Assembly: GCF_019131995.1 (NCBI RefSeq)
Contig: NZ_JAHONA010000011.1
Span: forward strand, 8,961 to 72,960
Origin: Collinsella aerofaciens
GTDB taxonomy: Bacteria; Actinomycetota; Coriobacteriia; Coriobacteriales; Coriobacteriaceae
Reading direction: 5' to 3'
Length of the DNA: 64,000 nucleotides
Part shown: piece after piece, positions 42,886-51,667 of the stretch
Layout: each line of letters starts with the position of its first letter
Position numbering within the stretch: position 1 is the first letter of the stretch
Translations under genes and position numbers: made by a program
The notes under the pieces: model-generated
Databases searched by the model: none
Told to the model about the DNA's origin: nothing
Seen by the model: the letters and a program-made list of their open reading frames with translations, nothing else

Positions 42886-45003
42886 ATGGCATCTGCTGTG
42901 AAGCGTGACGGTCGCGCCGTGGTGACCACATGCGGGGGATGCTATGCCGATTGCGCCTTTGCGGCACGCGTTGAGGACGGTCGCGTGGTGGCCGAGCTGC
43001 CGGTGCCGGGGCATCCGTGCGCGACGCGTGCGCTGTGTGCCCGCGGGCGGCATCGCCTGGCAATGCCGTTTGACGAGCGCGACCGGATTTTGCACCCCAT
43101 GCGCCGACGAGCTGATGGCTCGGGGTTCGATGTGATTTCGTGGGACGAGGCGTTTGCCCAGATTGCCGAGCGCCTTTTGGGGATTGTTGACGAGCGCGGG
43201 CCCCGTGCACTGGGTATGACGCTCGGCGTGCCCTCGTTCGACCGCTACTGGGCGCATCGTTTTATGCATGCGCTGGGCTCGCCCAACGTATACGGTGCCG
43301 ACGGTGCCTGCGAGGTAAGCCGACTTACCGGTTGGGAGCACAGCCTGGGCTATAGTCCCGCCTCCGACCTGGCGCATACCGATTGCATCATGTACCTGGG
43401 GCGTTCCATCGTCGATTCGTCGACGATGGGGGCCGTTGATGCGCTCAACGATGCGCGCCGGCGCGGGGCGAAGATCATCGTGGTTGACCCCCGGCGCAGC
43501 GGTTCGGCCGCGCTTGCCGACCGCTGGCTGCGCGTGCGTCCCGGATGCGATCTGGCGTTGCTGCTGGGTATCGCACATGTGCTGGTAGCCGAGGACCTGT
43601 ACGATCACGAGTTCGTTGCCCGCTATACCACGGGTTTTGATGAGCTGGCGCAGGCGGCCAGTGCTTGGACGCCCGAGTGGGCCGAGTCGATGTGCGACGT
43701 GCCGGCCGCAGAGATTGTCGCTACGGCGCGCGAGCTAGCTGCCGCCGCGCCCGCCGCTGTGGTGGACGCGGGCTTTCATGGCGGCATCGGTATCGCGTAT
43801 GCCAATAGCACCCAGACCGCGCGCGCTATTTGCTTGGTCGATGTGCTGCTGGGCTGCATCGGACACGCGGGCGGCGCGCTCAACCCGCCCACGCCGCTTG
43901 TGTTGGGCGACCTCGATCCCGCACGCTTTGCGACGCCGCCGGTGCCATGCGGGCCCAAGCTGGGGTCCGAGCGCTATCCACTGGTCGATCCGGTGCGCGG
44001 CCTGTGCACGACCATCGGTCAGTCGATTCTTGCCGGCGATTTGCGTGGGCTCATCGTCTATGCCAGTAACCCCGGTGCGGGCTATGGCAATGCGCAGGCT
44101 TGGTTGGGTATTTTGCAGCAGCTCGACTTGCTCGTGACGATTGATATTCGCTGGTCCGAGACGGCGCGTGCTTCGGACTTCGTGCTGCCCGACGTGACGT
44201 ATCTGGAGGCCGACCGCGGTGTGGGCACGGTCGTGGGCGCCAACGATGCGCGCGTGTTCTACCGCAATGCCGTGCTGCCCGTGCAGCATGACGACACGCG
44301 TCCCGGCCGGGAGATTTTTGCCGGTCTGGCGCAGGCGTGTGGCGTGGGCGAGTACTTCCAGTTTACGTCTGACGATCTGGCGGCTGCCCAGGTGGCGCCT
44401 TTTGGGATCAATCTGGACGAGCTCAAGGAGCGCGGCTGGGCCGACACGGGTGTTGCGTTGCCGTCGCGTACGGGCGATCCGGCGATTCCCTTGGATGGCG
44501 GCAAAATTGCGCTGGCAAGCGACGTATGGGAACGAGCCGGCCTGGGTCGTGTACCCAACTGGATCGCTCCCATGGTGGAGCCTAGCCTGGGGATGTTTCG
44601 CCTCATTAGCGGCAACCGTCCCTTTGAGTCGCATACCTCGCGTAGACTCGCGGCGGCCGGTGCCGCCGAGGCTGGATCGGATCTGGATGCCGTGCAGATG
44701 AATGCCGATGCCGCTGCGCGCATGGGCATTGCCGATGGCGAGGTCGTCGAGCTCGTGAGCGATATGGGCCGCGACCGCGTGCGCGTGGAGACGACGCCGT
44801 ATCTGCATCCGGCGTGCATCTTCACCTCGGCCGCCCCCGGCGGGCGTTCGTTTGGCGCCGATGCCGGTGGCGCTCAAGCCTTGGGCGTGGGCCCGCTCGA
44901 CCATACACCTTTGCGTTGGGACCCGTTGACGGGCGCCGCGCTCACCCAGGAAAACGCCGTTCGCGTGGAAAAGATCGCGGCGCGCGAGGATAATAACGAG
45001 TAA
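42886..45003 (+). CDS. Molybdopterin (bis-MGD) oxidoreductase, catalytic subunit
   Basis: A 705-residue DMSO-reductase-family enzyme. The N-terminal [4Fe-4S] ligands are CGGCYADC plus a fourth Cys in HPCATRALCARG; the Mo ligand is probably the Cys in ADGACEVSR (about residue 155), aligned with the Sec of FdhF. The rest shows the usual bis-MGD domains to about residue 700. It lacks a Tat signal and, in this window, partner Fe-S and membrane subunits. It could be a Cys-type formate dehydrogenase, a thiosulfate/polysulfide-type reductase or another enzyme; I cannot decide. ATG 42886 follows AAAGGGG. It sits between the formate channel and selA, 52 bp from the latter. Confidence 0.8.
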   Translation: MASAVKRDGRAVVTTCGGCYADCAFAARVEDGRVVAELPVPGHPCATRALCARGRHRLAMPFDERDRILHPMRRRADGSGFDVISWDEAFAQIAERLLGIVDERGPRALGMTLGVPSFDRYWAHRFMHALGSPNVYGADGACEVSRLTGWEHSLGYSPASDLAHTDCIMYLGRSIVDSSTMGAVDALNDARRRGAKIIVVDPRRSGSAALADRWLRVRPGCDLALLLGIAHVLVAEDLYDHEFVARYTTGFDELAQAASAWTPEWAESMCDVPAAEIVATARELAAAAPAAVVDAGFHGGIGIAYANSTQTARAICLVDVLLGCIGHAGGALNPPTPLVLGDLDPARFATPPVPCGPKLGSERYPLVDPVRGLCTTIGQSILAGDLRGLIVYASNPGAGYGNAQAWLGILQQLDLLVTIDIRWSETARASDFVLPDVTYLEADRGVGTVVGANDARVFYRNAVLPVQHDDTRPGREIFAGLAQACGVGEYFQFTSDDLAAAQVAPFGINLDELKERGWADTGVALPSRTGDPAIPLDGGKIALASDVWERAGLGRVPNWIAPMVEPSLGMFRLISGNRPFESHTSRRLAAAGAAEAGSDLDAVQMNADAAARMGIADGEVVELVSDMGRDRVRVETTPYLHPACIFTSAAPGGRSFGADAGGAQALGVGPLDHTPLRWDPLTGAALTQENAVRVEKIAAREDNNE

Positions 45004-45055
45004 TTGACTCAGCTGATGTATTCGACTGATCCACGTTTCTTTTGAAAGGCCGCAC

Positions 45056-46513
45056 ATGAGCGATAGCCAGAACATGTCCGATGAGGTGCGCGCCCGCCTG
45101 CGCGCCATTCCTTCCGTCAACGAGCTGCTTGCCGAGTGGCCTGTTGTGAAGGCGGCGGGGGAGACCTGCGACGCGGTGGCGCATGCCGCCGTCACGGCCG
45201 AGCTCGACGAGGAGCGCGCCGCCATTCGCGCCGGTGCTGCCCCGCGCTCTAAGCGCGAACTAGCCTCGGCCATCGAGTGGCGTGCGCACCGCTCTGCGTT
45301 GCCGAGCCTGCGCCCTGCCGTCAACGCTACGGGCGTGGTCATCCACACCAACTTGGGCCGCGCCCCGCTCGCGGAGTCGGCCGCCAAGGCCGTGGCCGAG
45401 GTTGCGCGCGGGTATAGCACGCTCGAGTACAGCGTCGACACCTGTTCGCGTGGGTCGCGTAAGGAGCACGCTGCGCAGCTGATCCGCTCACTCACCGGTG
45501 CTGAGGACGCGCTCGTGGTCAACAACAACGCCGCCGCGGTGCTGCTGGTGCTGGCGTCCCATGCCGCAGGCAAGGAGGTCATCGTGAGCCGCGGCGAGCT
45601 CGTCGAGATTGGCGGCAGCTTCCGTATTCCCGATGTCATGGCGGCTTCGGGCGCCAAGCTCGTCGAAGTCGGAGCCACCAACCGCACGCACCTTGCCGAT
45701 TACGAGCGCGCTATCACGCCCGATACGGCCATGATCCTCAAGGTCCATCCTTCCAACTACCGCATTGAGGGCTTTCACGAGGAAGTGAGCTCCAAAGAGC
45801 TTGCCGCGCTGGCGCATAAGCATGGCCTGCTGTTCTACGAGGACCAGGGCTCGGGCGCGCTGATGCCCGACGATATCCTGGTTCGCGGCGGCGAGGAGAC
45901 CACGCCGACCTCGGTTGCCGCTGGGCTCGACATCGTGTCGTGCTCGGGCGACAAGCTGCTCGGTGCCGCTCAGGCTGGCATCATCATGGGTCGTCGCGAC
46001 CTGATTCAGGCCTGCGGCGAGCACCCACTCATGCGCGCCCTGCGCCCCGGCAAACTGGCGCTGACCGCGCTCGAGGCCACGCTGCGTATCTACATGGATG
46101 GCGCCGATGTTGCCCATCGCGACATTCCGGTGCTCAACATGCTCACGCTCCCGCAGGCTCATCTGGAGCGTCGTGCCCGCAAGCTGCGCGATCGTATGGT
46201 CGCCGGGCTCGATAAGGCCGGCTGCCCGTGCGCCGTTCAGGTGGAGATCGTCGAGGAATCCTCGACCCCCGGTGGCGGCTCGCTGCCTACCGTGGAGCTG
46301 CCCACGATGTGCGTGGCCGTGCGTCTTGTTGACGCGCGCCTGACGGTCGATGCGCTCAAGTGCTCGCTTGTCCAGGACTTCGACACGCCGGTCGTCACGC
46401 GCGCCTCGCACGATCGCATTTTGTTTGACGTCCGTACGCTTGTGGGCGACCGCGATATCGAGACTGCGGCGTCGACGCTTGCCGCGTGCGTTGAGAAGGC
46501 GATTGCTCGATGA
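45056..46513 (+). CDS. selA: L-seryl-tRNA(Sec) selenium transferase
   Basis: A 485-residue PLP enzyme that converts Ser-tRNA(Sec) to Sec-tRNA(Sec) using selenophosphate. Family blocks are INTNLGRAP-type (here VIHTNLGRAPL, about residues 96-106), VVNNNAAAVLL and the PLP lysine in CSGDKLLGAAQAG. The N-terminal helical domain for tRNA binding is present. Start has GAAAGG; the ATG of selB overlaps the selA stop (ATGA), so the two are coupled. SelD is 25 kb away in the same window. Confidence 0.95.
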   Translation: MSDSQNMSDEVRARLRAIPSVNELLAEWPVVKAAGETCDAVAHAAVTAELDEERAAIRAGAAPRSKRELASAIEWRAHRSALPSLRPAVNATGVVIHTNLGRAPLAESAAKAVAEVARGYSTLEYSVDTCSRGSRKEHAAQLIRSLTGAEDALVVNNNAAAVLLVLASHAAGKEVIVSRGELVEIGGSFRIPDVMAASGAKLVEVGATNRTHLADYERAITPDTAMILKVHPSNYRIEGFHEEVSSKELAALAHKHGLLFYEDQGSGALMPDDILVRGGEETTPTSVAAGLDIVSCSGDKLLGAAQAGIIMGRRDLIQACGEHPLMRALRPGKLALTALEATLRIYMDGADVAHRDIPVLNMLTLPQAHLERRARKLRDRMVAGLDKAGCPCAVQVEIVEESSTPGGGSLPTVELPTMCVAVRLVDARLTVDALKCSLVQDFDTPVVTRASHDRILFDVRTLVGDRDIETAASTLAACVEKAIAR

Positions 46514-48477
46514 GTGAGGTCAAAGCGCTGGTGGAGTGTCCCGTTATCGTAGGTACGGCGGGACATGTCGACCACGGTAAGTCGGCACTGATCGAGGTGC
46601 TGACCGGCAAGAATCCCGACCGCCTGGAAGTTGAGCGCCGTCGCGGCATGACCGTTGAGCTTGGCTTTGGCGAGCTGGCGTTGCCGAGTGGCAAGATCGT
46701 TGGTCTGGTCGACGTGCCGGGCCACGCGCATTACTTGCGCGCCATGGTGCAGGGCGCCACGGGCATTGATGTTGCCGTGTTGGTGGTATCGGCCGTCGAG
46801 GGCGTGATGCCCCAGACCCGCGAGCACGTGCATGTGCTGGAGCTGCTGGGCGTCACGCATATGGTGGTGGCGCTGACGATGTGCGACTTGGCCGATAGCG
46901 AGATGACCGAGCTTGCCGAGCTCGACGTCGATGATTTTTTGTCGGACACCGTGTTTGCGGGCGCGTCGATTGTCCCCGTGTCGTCCAAGACAGGCGAGGG
47001 GATTGGCGCGCTGCTGGCCGCGCTTGACGATCGGGTTGGTACCTGCTGGGATTCCTGCCGCGACCGTGCCGAGCGCACCGATGCCGCGCCGCGCTTGCCG
47101 ATTGACCGCTGCTTTACGATCAAGGGCGCCGGCACCGTCGTGACGGGAACGCTGCACGATGCGCCGGTTGCGGTGGGCGATGAGCTCGTCGCGCTGCCGT
47201 CGCGCACGGCCTGCCGCGTACGCGGGATCCAAGTGCATGGCGACACGCAGCGGGCGCTGCCCGGTCAGCGCGTGGCGCTCAACCTGGTGGGCGATGGCGT
47301 CGCTGCGCTCGATCGCGGTGAGATGCTCGGCGTGGAGGGTCGCTTAGGCCAGACGCTGCGCTTTATGATGGCGTTTACGTATTTGGGTCGCGAGGGAGCC
47401 AAGCCGCGTGTGCTCGAGTCGGGTGCGCGCGTGCACGTGATGGCCGGTACGGCCGAGGTCGTCGGCCGCATCATGTTCATGGAGGGCGAGGCCCCCATGG
47501 CGGTGGGCGAGACCCGTACCGTGCAGGTGCGCTTGGAGGAACCGCTGCCGCTGCGTGCCGGCGACCATGCCGTGGTGCTGTCCTATTCGCCGGTCATGCT
47601 CATCGGCGGCGGGCGCGTGCTGCTTTCGCGCTGCCGTCGCTCGCGCGAACTTACTGAGGGGGAGCGCGCGCTGCTTGCAGCGCTTGAGGCCGGCGATGCC
47701 GTCGCTGGTGTGGACGCGTGGCTGGCGCTGCAGATGTTGCCAGTCGTGGTAGCCGACGTTGCCGCGGCGCTAGATCTGCTTTCCGGTGAGGCCGATGCCG
47801 CGCTGAAAGAGTTGGTGGCGCGAGGTGCTGTTTGCGAGCTTGCCGGCTCGGGCGATGCGCTGTATGTGAATGCTGCCGCGCTCGATGCCGCCATGGACGT
47901 GCTGGCGGCGACTCTGACCGCTATGCACGCGGCTGCCCCCAAGGAGACGGGCTTTACGCCCGGCGCCGTTGCCCATGCTGCGTGGCCTGCCGCTGACGAT
48001 GCAGTTGCCGCAGCCCTGATTTCCGAGGGCTGCTCGCGCGGCGTGTGCGCCGCCGAGGGGGCCGAGGTGTTCGACCCGCACTCCGCTGCCGCCGCGGCGC
48101 GTGTGGTGCACGAGGCTTGCGAGCGCATCGTTTCCTTGTTGGACGAAGCTGGCCTCGATGCGCCGACGCTGCCAGAGGTAGGCGAGCAACTACAGCTCGA
48201 TCGCGACACCATGACGCGTGCCCTGCGCGAGCTTTCGCTCAACCGCTCCATCGTAAAGATCGAGCGTGATGTGGCCCTGTCTGCTGCCGCTGAGGCCCAC
48301 GCGCGTGAGCTCGTCGCCTCTGCCATTGCCGACGCCGGCGGTGCTGCCACTACGAGCGTGCTGCGCGAGGCGCTGGGCGTGTCGCGCAAGCGTGCCATCA
48401 GCATCTTGGAACACCTGGATGCCGTGCGCTTTACGGTGCTCGACAAGGAAGCCGGCGGCCTGCGCTCCCTGCGCTAG
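46510..48477 (+). CDS. selB: Selenocysteine-specific elongation factor
   Basis: A 655-residue GTPase that delivers Sec-tRNA to UGA codons with a SECIS hairpin. G1 is GTAGHVDHGKS, followed by RRRGMTVELGFGEL; G3 is VDVPGHAHYLR; G4-like TMCDLAD. Domains II and III follow, and the last 250 residues form the winged-helix domains that bind SECIS RNA (VLREALGVSRKRAISILEHLD near the end). Targets in this window are fdhF and selD. The tRNA-Sec gene begins 36 bp after the stop. Confidence 0.95.
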   Translation: MSEVKALVECPVIVGTAGHVDHGKSALIEVLTGKNPDRLEVERRRGMTVELGFGELALPSGKIVGLVDVPGHAHYLRAMVQGATGIDVAVLVVSAVEGVMPQTREHVHVLELLGVTHMVVALTMCDLADSEMTELAELDVDDFLSDTVFAGASIVPVSSKTGEGIGALLAALDDRVGTCWDSCRDRAERTDAAPRLPIDRCFTIKGAGTVVTGTLHDAPVAVGDELVALPSRTACRVRGIQVHGDTQRALPGQRVALNLVGDGVAALDRGEMLGVEGRLGQTLRFMMAFTYLGREGAKPRVLESGARVHVMAGTAEVVGRIMFMEGEAPMAVGETRTVQVRLEEPLPLRAGDHAVVLSYSPVMLIGGGRVLLSRCRRSRELTEGERALLAALEAGDAVAGVDAWLALQMLPVVVADVAAALDLLSGEADAALKELVARGAVCELAGSGDALYVNAAALDAAMDVLAATLTAMHAAAPKETGFTPGAVAHAAWPAADDAVAAALISEGCSRGVCAAEGAEVFDPHSAAAAARVVHEACERIVSLLDEAGLDAPTLPEVGEQLQLDRDTMTRALRELSLNRSIVKIERDVALSAAAEAHARELVASAIADAGGAATTSVLREALGVSRKRAISILEHLDAVRFTVLDKEAGGLRSLR

Positions 48478-48513
48478 ATTGGCTGCTCGGTTTGGTAAAA
48501 TACCTCCGCACTT

Positions 48514-48610
48514 GGGAACGGATGGGCTCCGGTGGGCTCCGCGGTCCTCAAAACCGTTGCGAGGCGTGCAAAACGTCTTGGATGTGTTCGATTCACATAC
48601 GTTCCCGCCA
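48514..48610 (+). tRNA. selC: tRNA-Sec (UCA)
   Basis: A 97-nt tRNA with encoded CCA. Acceptor GGGAACG pairs with CGTTCCC; the anticodon stem CGGT/ACCG holds loop CCTCAAA with anticodon TCA; the T-arm is TGTGTTCGATTCACA. A long variable arm (about 48556-48580) fits the Sec type. It lies directly after selB, giving a compact selA-selB-selC cluster. Confidence 0.95.
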
Positions 48611-48764
48611 CACGCTACCAGCGCTTTTGTGCTCGCGGTCTTGCTGCGTGCCGCAAAGGCGCTGTTTTGTTTTTGCACGAGCTTTTCGTAGCGCCGCTAT
48701 TTCGGCGGCGGTATTTAGCTTCGTGCACAGGGTTTCGAGCATGCCGATGGGGGTGTTTTGCCGT

Positions 48765-49397
48765 ATGACTACCGTAAGACGAGCCGATCTTTCTTGCGTC
48801 GTCCAGGCGGGCGGGCTGTCGTCGCGCATGGGTTGCGACAAGGCGCGGATGTTGTTTTGCGGCGAGCTGCTCATCGAGCGCGTGCTGGGTCGGCTGGCGC
48901 CAGTTGCCGGCGAGTTAGTCGTGACGACTTCGCGTCCCAGCGAGCTTGTCTATCTTGAGCAGCGCGCGTTTGGCGGTCTGGTGCCGCGAATAGTGTCGGA
49001 CCTTGAGGGGCCGGCGGGTGCCATGCGCGGCATCGCGAGCTCGTTGGCCGCGGCCCGATTGCCGCTCGTGGCGATCGTCGCCTGCGATATGCCGTTTGTC
49101 TCGCCGGAACTCATCGGCGCGCTTGCCGATCATGTTGAGGCCGAGGCGCTCGATGTGTGCGTGCCGCGCGAGGAGCGGGGGATTGAGCCGCTTTGCGCCG
49201 TCTGGCGCCGTGACGCGTGTGCGCCGGTTGCCCAAGAGCTGCTCTCCTGCGACCGCCAACGCATTCGCTGCCTGATCAATCGCGTTCAGGCCGGTTATAT
49301 GGATGAGCCGCAGATCGTTAAGGCCGCCGGCTCCACGCTCTGCTTCGAGAACGTCAATACACCCGAGGAGTTTGCGGCAGCCGAGCTGCTCGCCTAG
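48765..49397 (+). CDS. mobA: MobA-type molybdenum cofactor guanylyltransferase
   Basis: A 210-residue nucleotidyltransferase that adds GMP to molybdopterin to make MGD, required by FdhF and the enzyme at 42886. QAGGLSSRMGCDKARML is the substrate loop, and VAIVACDMPFVSPELI (about residues 92-107) has the metal-binding Asp. A MocA-like role (cytidylyl transfer) is possible given the hydroxylase nearby. The start is uncertain: 48765 has GGGGG 11 bases upstream, and in-frame ATGs at 48741 and 48747 exist. Longer frames would run into tRNA-Sec. The DUF3343 gene starts 15 bp after the stop. Confidence 0.85.
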   Translation: MTTVRRADLSCVVQAGGLSSRMGCDKARMLFCGELLIERVLGRLAPVAGELVVTTSRPSELVYLEQRAFGGLVPRIVSDLEGPAGAMRGIASSLAAARLPLVAIVACDMPFVSPELIGALADHVEAEALDVCVPREERGIEPLCAVWRRDACAPVAQELLSCDRQRIRCLINRVQAGYMDEPQIVKAAGSTLCFENVNTPEEFAAAELLA

Positions 49398-49412
49398 ACG
49401 ATGGGAGATGCC

Positions 49413-49808
49413 ATGTCTCACGATATTTGCCCCGACACGGGAGAGCCTTGCACTTGCGACGGGTCCGAACCCTGTACCTGCGGTTGCGGTGGCTGTGGGC
49501 ATACCGCGGAAGAGGAAGCGGCCGCCGCGGCGTATCGTGAGGCACACCGCGGCGACCCGTCCGGTGATGCCCTCGACCACGAACGCAAGATCATCGTATC
49601 GTTCGACAGCACCTTCGATGTGATGGAATGTGAGCAGCTGTGCCTGGATGCCGGCGTGCCCGGGCGCATTATGCCTTTGCCCGGCTCCATTACCGCAGGT
49701 TGCGGCCTGTGCTGGGCCATGTCGTTCTCGGGCGATGCGCTTGCCGCCTTCCGCGCTGCCACCGAAGGCCGCATAACCCCCGCCGACTATCATCAGCTCG
49801 TCCTCTAG
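49413..49808 (+). CDS. DUF3343 protein with Cys-rich N-terminus
   Basis: A 131-residue protein. Residues 50-131 are a DUF3343 domain (IIVSFDSTFDVMECEQLC, then GSITAGCGLCWAM). The first 30 residues hold a run of cysteines, CPDTGEPCTCDGSEPCTCGC and two more nearby, which could bind metal or selenium. DUF3343 proteins are linked by genome context to selD and Se-dependent Mo hydroxylases; this copy lies between mobA and gdhA, some 1.9 kb before such a hydroxylase pair. GGGAG precedes ATG 49413; ATG 49401 is an alternative start. Confidence 0.78.
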   Translation: MSHDICPDTGEPCTCDGSEPCTCGCGGCGHTAEEEAAAAAYREAHRGDPSGDALDHERKIIVSFDSTFDVMECEQLCLDAGVPGRIMPLPGSITAGCGLCWAMSFSGDALAAFRAATEGRITPADYHQLVL

Positions 49809-49817
49809 CCGTCAACA

Positions 49818-49850
49818 CCACCACATTGGGGACAGGCACCTTTGTGGTGG
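49818..49850. repeat. Short intergenic hairpin CCACCACA/TGTGGTGG
   Basis: Perfect 8-bp arms (49818-49825, 49843-49850) around TTGGGGACAGGCACCTT. Just after a stop codon and followed by TTTGG, it might end transcription weakly. The rest of the 257 bp before gdhA (49851-50065) holds no recognisable gene, only AT-richer probable promoter sequence. Confidence 0.6.
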
Positions 49851-50065
49851 TTTGGAACACGTGGACGAAACAGGTTTGAAACACGGGTTTTGCGCGTCAG
49901 GCACTCAAAAACGCTTCTACCTGCATCGTAATCAAAACGAAACATCTGCTCGTCGGCTTATGCGAAACTTTGCTGCAACAGTGCGATATTATCCATACTC
50001 GATAAAGCTCGCGGCGTATGAGGCGCCGCGAACGACACCTTTCTTTTCCATCAATTGGAGGAAGC

Positions 50066-51421
50066 ATGAGCTACACGCAGAAAGTTCTCGACGAGCTCAA
50101 GGCCCGCTATCCCGAGCAGCCTGAGTTCATCCAGGCCGCGACCGAGATCCTCGGCACCATCCAGCCGGCGCTCGACGCCCATCCCGAGTACGAGGAGGCC
50201 GCCCTGCTTGAGCGCCTCGTCGAGCCCGAGCGCATCGTTATGTTCCGTGTCCCCTGGGTCGATGACCAGGGAAAGGTCCAGGTCAACCGCGGCTATCGTG
50301 TCGAGTTCAACTCTGCCATTGGACCCTACAAGGGCGGTCTGCGCTTTAACCCGACGGTCACCCTGGGTATGCTCAAGTTCCTGGGTCTGGAGCAGATCCT
50401 CAAGAACAGCCTGACCACCCTTCCCATGGGCGGCGGCAAGGGCGGCTCCGACTTTGACCCCAAGGGCAAGTCCAACAACGAGATCATGCACTTCTGCCAG
50501 TCCTTCATGACCGAGCTCTATCGCCATATTGGCCCCAACACCGACGTTCCCGCCGGCGACCTGGGCGTTGGCGGCCGCGAGGTTGCCTACATGTTCGGTC
50601 AGTACAAGCGCCTGACCAACGAGTGGACCGGCGTCCTTACCGGCAAGGGCCTCTCCTTTGGCGGCTCGCTCGCCCGTACCGAGGCCACCGGCTACGGTCT
50701 GGTCTACTTTGTGGATGAGTACCTCAAGAGCCGCGGCGACTCCTTCGAGGGCAAGAACGTCGTCGTTCACGGCTCCGGTAACGTCGCCATCTACGCGGTC
50801 CAGAAGGTCTCTCAGCTCGGCGGCAAGGTGCTGGCCTGCTCCGACACCCATGGCTGGGTCGAGGATCCCGACGGCATCGACTACACCGTGCTCGAGCATG
50901 TCTACAACAAGAAGCGCTCCGGCCACGACAAGGGCGTCACGCTCGCTATGTACGTCGACGAGAAGCCCAATGCCACGTGGCACGAGGGCGACGGCCGCGG
51001 CGTGTGGCAGCTGCCCTGTGACATCGCGCTGCCCTGCGCTCGCGAGAACACGCTGCTGCTCGAGGACGCCCAGGCGCTCGTCGCCAACGGCTGCAAGGTG
51101 GTCGGCGAGGGCGCGAACATGCCCACGACCATCGAGGCCACGACCTACTTCCAGGAGAACGGCGTCGCCTTTATGCCCGGTAAGGCTGCCAACGCCGGCG
51201 GCGTGCTCGTGTCCGGCCTGGAGATGAGCCAGAACGCCGAGCACCTGTCCTGGACCTTCGAGGAGGTCGACGGCAAGCTCGAGCAGCTCATGCGCGGTAT
51301 GTTCCACAACGTGGACGACACCGCCATGAAGTACGGCGAGGAGGGCAACTTCGTCATGGGCGCCAACATCGCCGGCTTCCTGAAGGTTGCCGACGCCATG
51401 CTCGCCCAGGGCGTCTGCTAA
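50066..51421 (+). CDS. gdhA: NADP-type glutamate dehydrogenase
   Basis: A 451-residue hexameric GDH that interconverts 2-oxoglutarate plus ammonia and glutamate. The substrate region is VEFNSAIGPYKGGLRF (about residues 76-91) and LPMGGGKGGSDFDPKGKS with the catalytic lysine; the Rossmann part has VVVHGSGNVAIYAVQK. Length and sequence fit the S_50I (GdhA) class, usually NADP-dependent. GGAGG precedes ATG 50066; the longer frame from 50018 is unsupported. Monocistronic, with a terminator at 51446. Confidence 0.95.
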   Translation: MSYTQKVLDELKARYPEQPEFIQAATEILGTIQPALDAHPEYEEAALLERLVEPERIVMFRVPWVDDQGKVQVNRGYRVEFNSAIGPYKGGLRFNPTVTLGMLKFLGLEQILKNSLTTLPMGGGKGGSDFDPKGKSNNEIMHFCQSFMTELYRHIGPNTDVPAGDLGVGGREVAYMFGQYKRLTNEWTGVLTGKGLSFGGSLARTEATGYGLVYFVDEYLKSRGDSFEGKNVVVHGSGNVAIYAVQKVSQLGGKVLACSDTHGWVEDPDGIDYTVLEHVYNKKRSGHDKGVTLAMYVDEKPNATWHEGDGRGVWQLPCDIALPCARENTLLLEDAQALVANGCKVVGEGANMPTTIEATTYFQENGVAFMPGKAANAGGVLVSGLEMSQNAEHLSWTFEEVDGKLEQLMRGMFHNVDDTAMKYGEEGNFVMGANIAGFLKVADAMLAQGVC

Positions 51422-51445
51422 ACCCTGCCTGACATAGCATTCGAT

Positions 51446-51479
51446 AAGGCTCCCAGTCACCTTGGCTGGGAGCCTTTTC
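51446..51479 (+). terminator. Terminator after gdhA
   Basis: Perfect 10-bp stem AAGGCTCCCA/TGGGAGCCTT (51446-51455, 51467-51476) ending in TTTTC. Confidence 0.88.
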
Positions 51480-51490
51480 TATCCCGGAGG

Positions 51491-51596
51491 CGTGGGACAA
51501 ATTAATCAGTAGCTCTTGTCCCAGGTACGATAGTTAGTTCGAGCTTGTTGCCGCAAGCGACCCTGGGACAAAAACTACTGATAAATTTGTCCCACG
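51491..51596. repeat. Long imperfect inverted repeat with GGGACAAA ends
   Basis: Arms 51491-51525 and 51562-51596 pair at 32 of 35 positions. Each arm begins GTGGGACAAATT and ends TTGTCCCA, so each can also fold on itself. A small GCTTG/CAAGC hairpin lies at the centre. It fills most of the gap between the gdhA terminator and the hydroxylase operon promoter zone. Confidence 0.75.
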
Positions 51597-51667
51597 TGGC
51601 GTTCTTGTCGTTCGACGGCGCGCGGCCCCTCGTTTGGTACACTTGAAGGTACTGGACAAGTGAAGAG

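Noticed and set aside
48492..48764. Long N-terminus for MobA
   Set aside because: The open frame covers the tRNA-Sec gene; MobA proteins start just before the AGGxSxRM loop.
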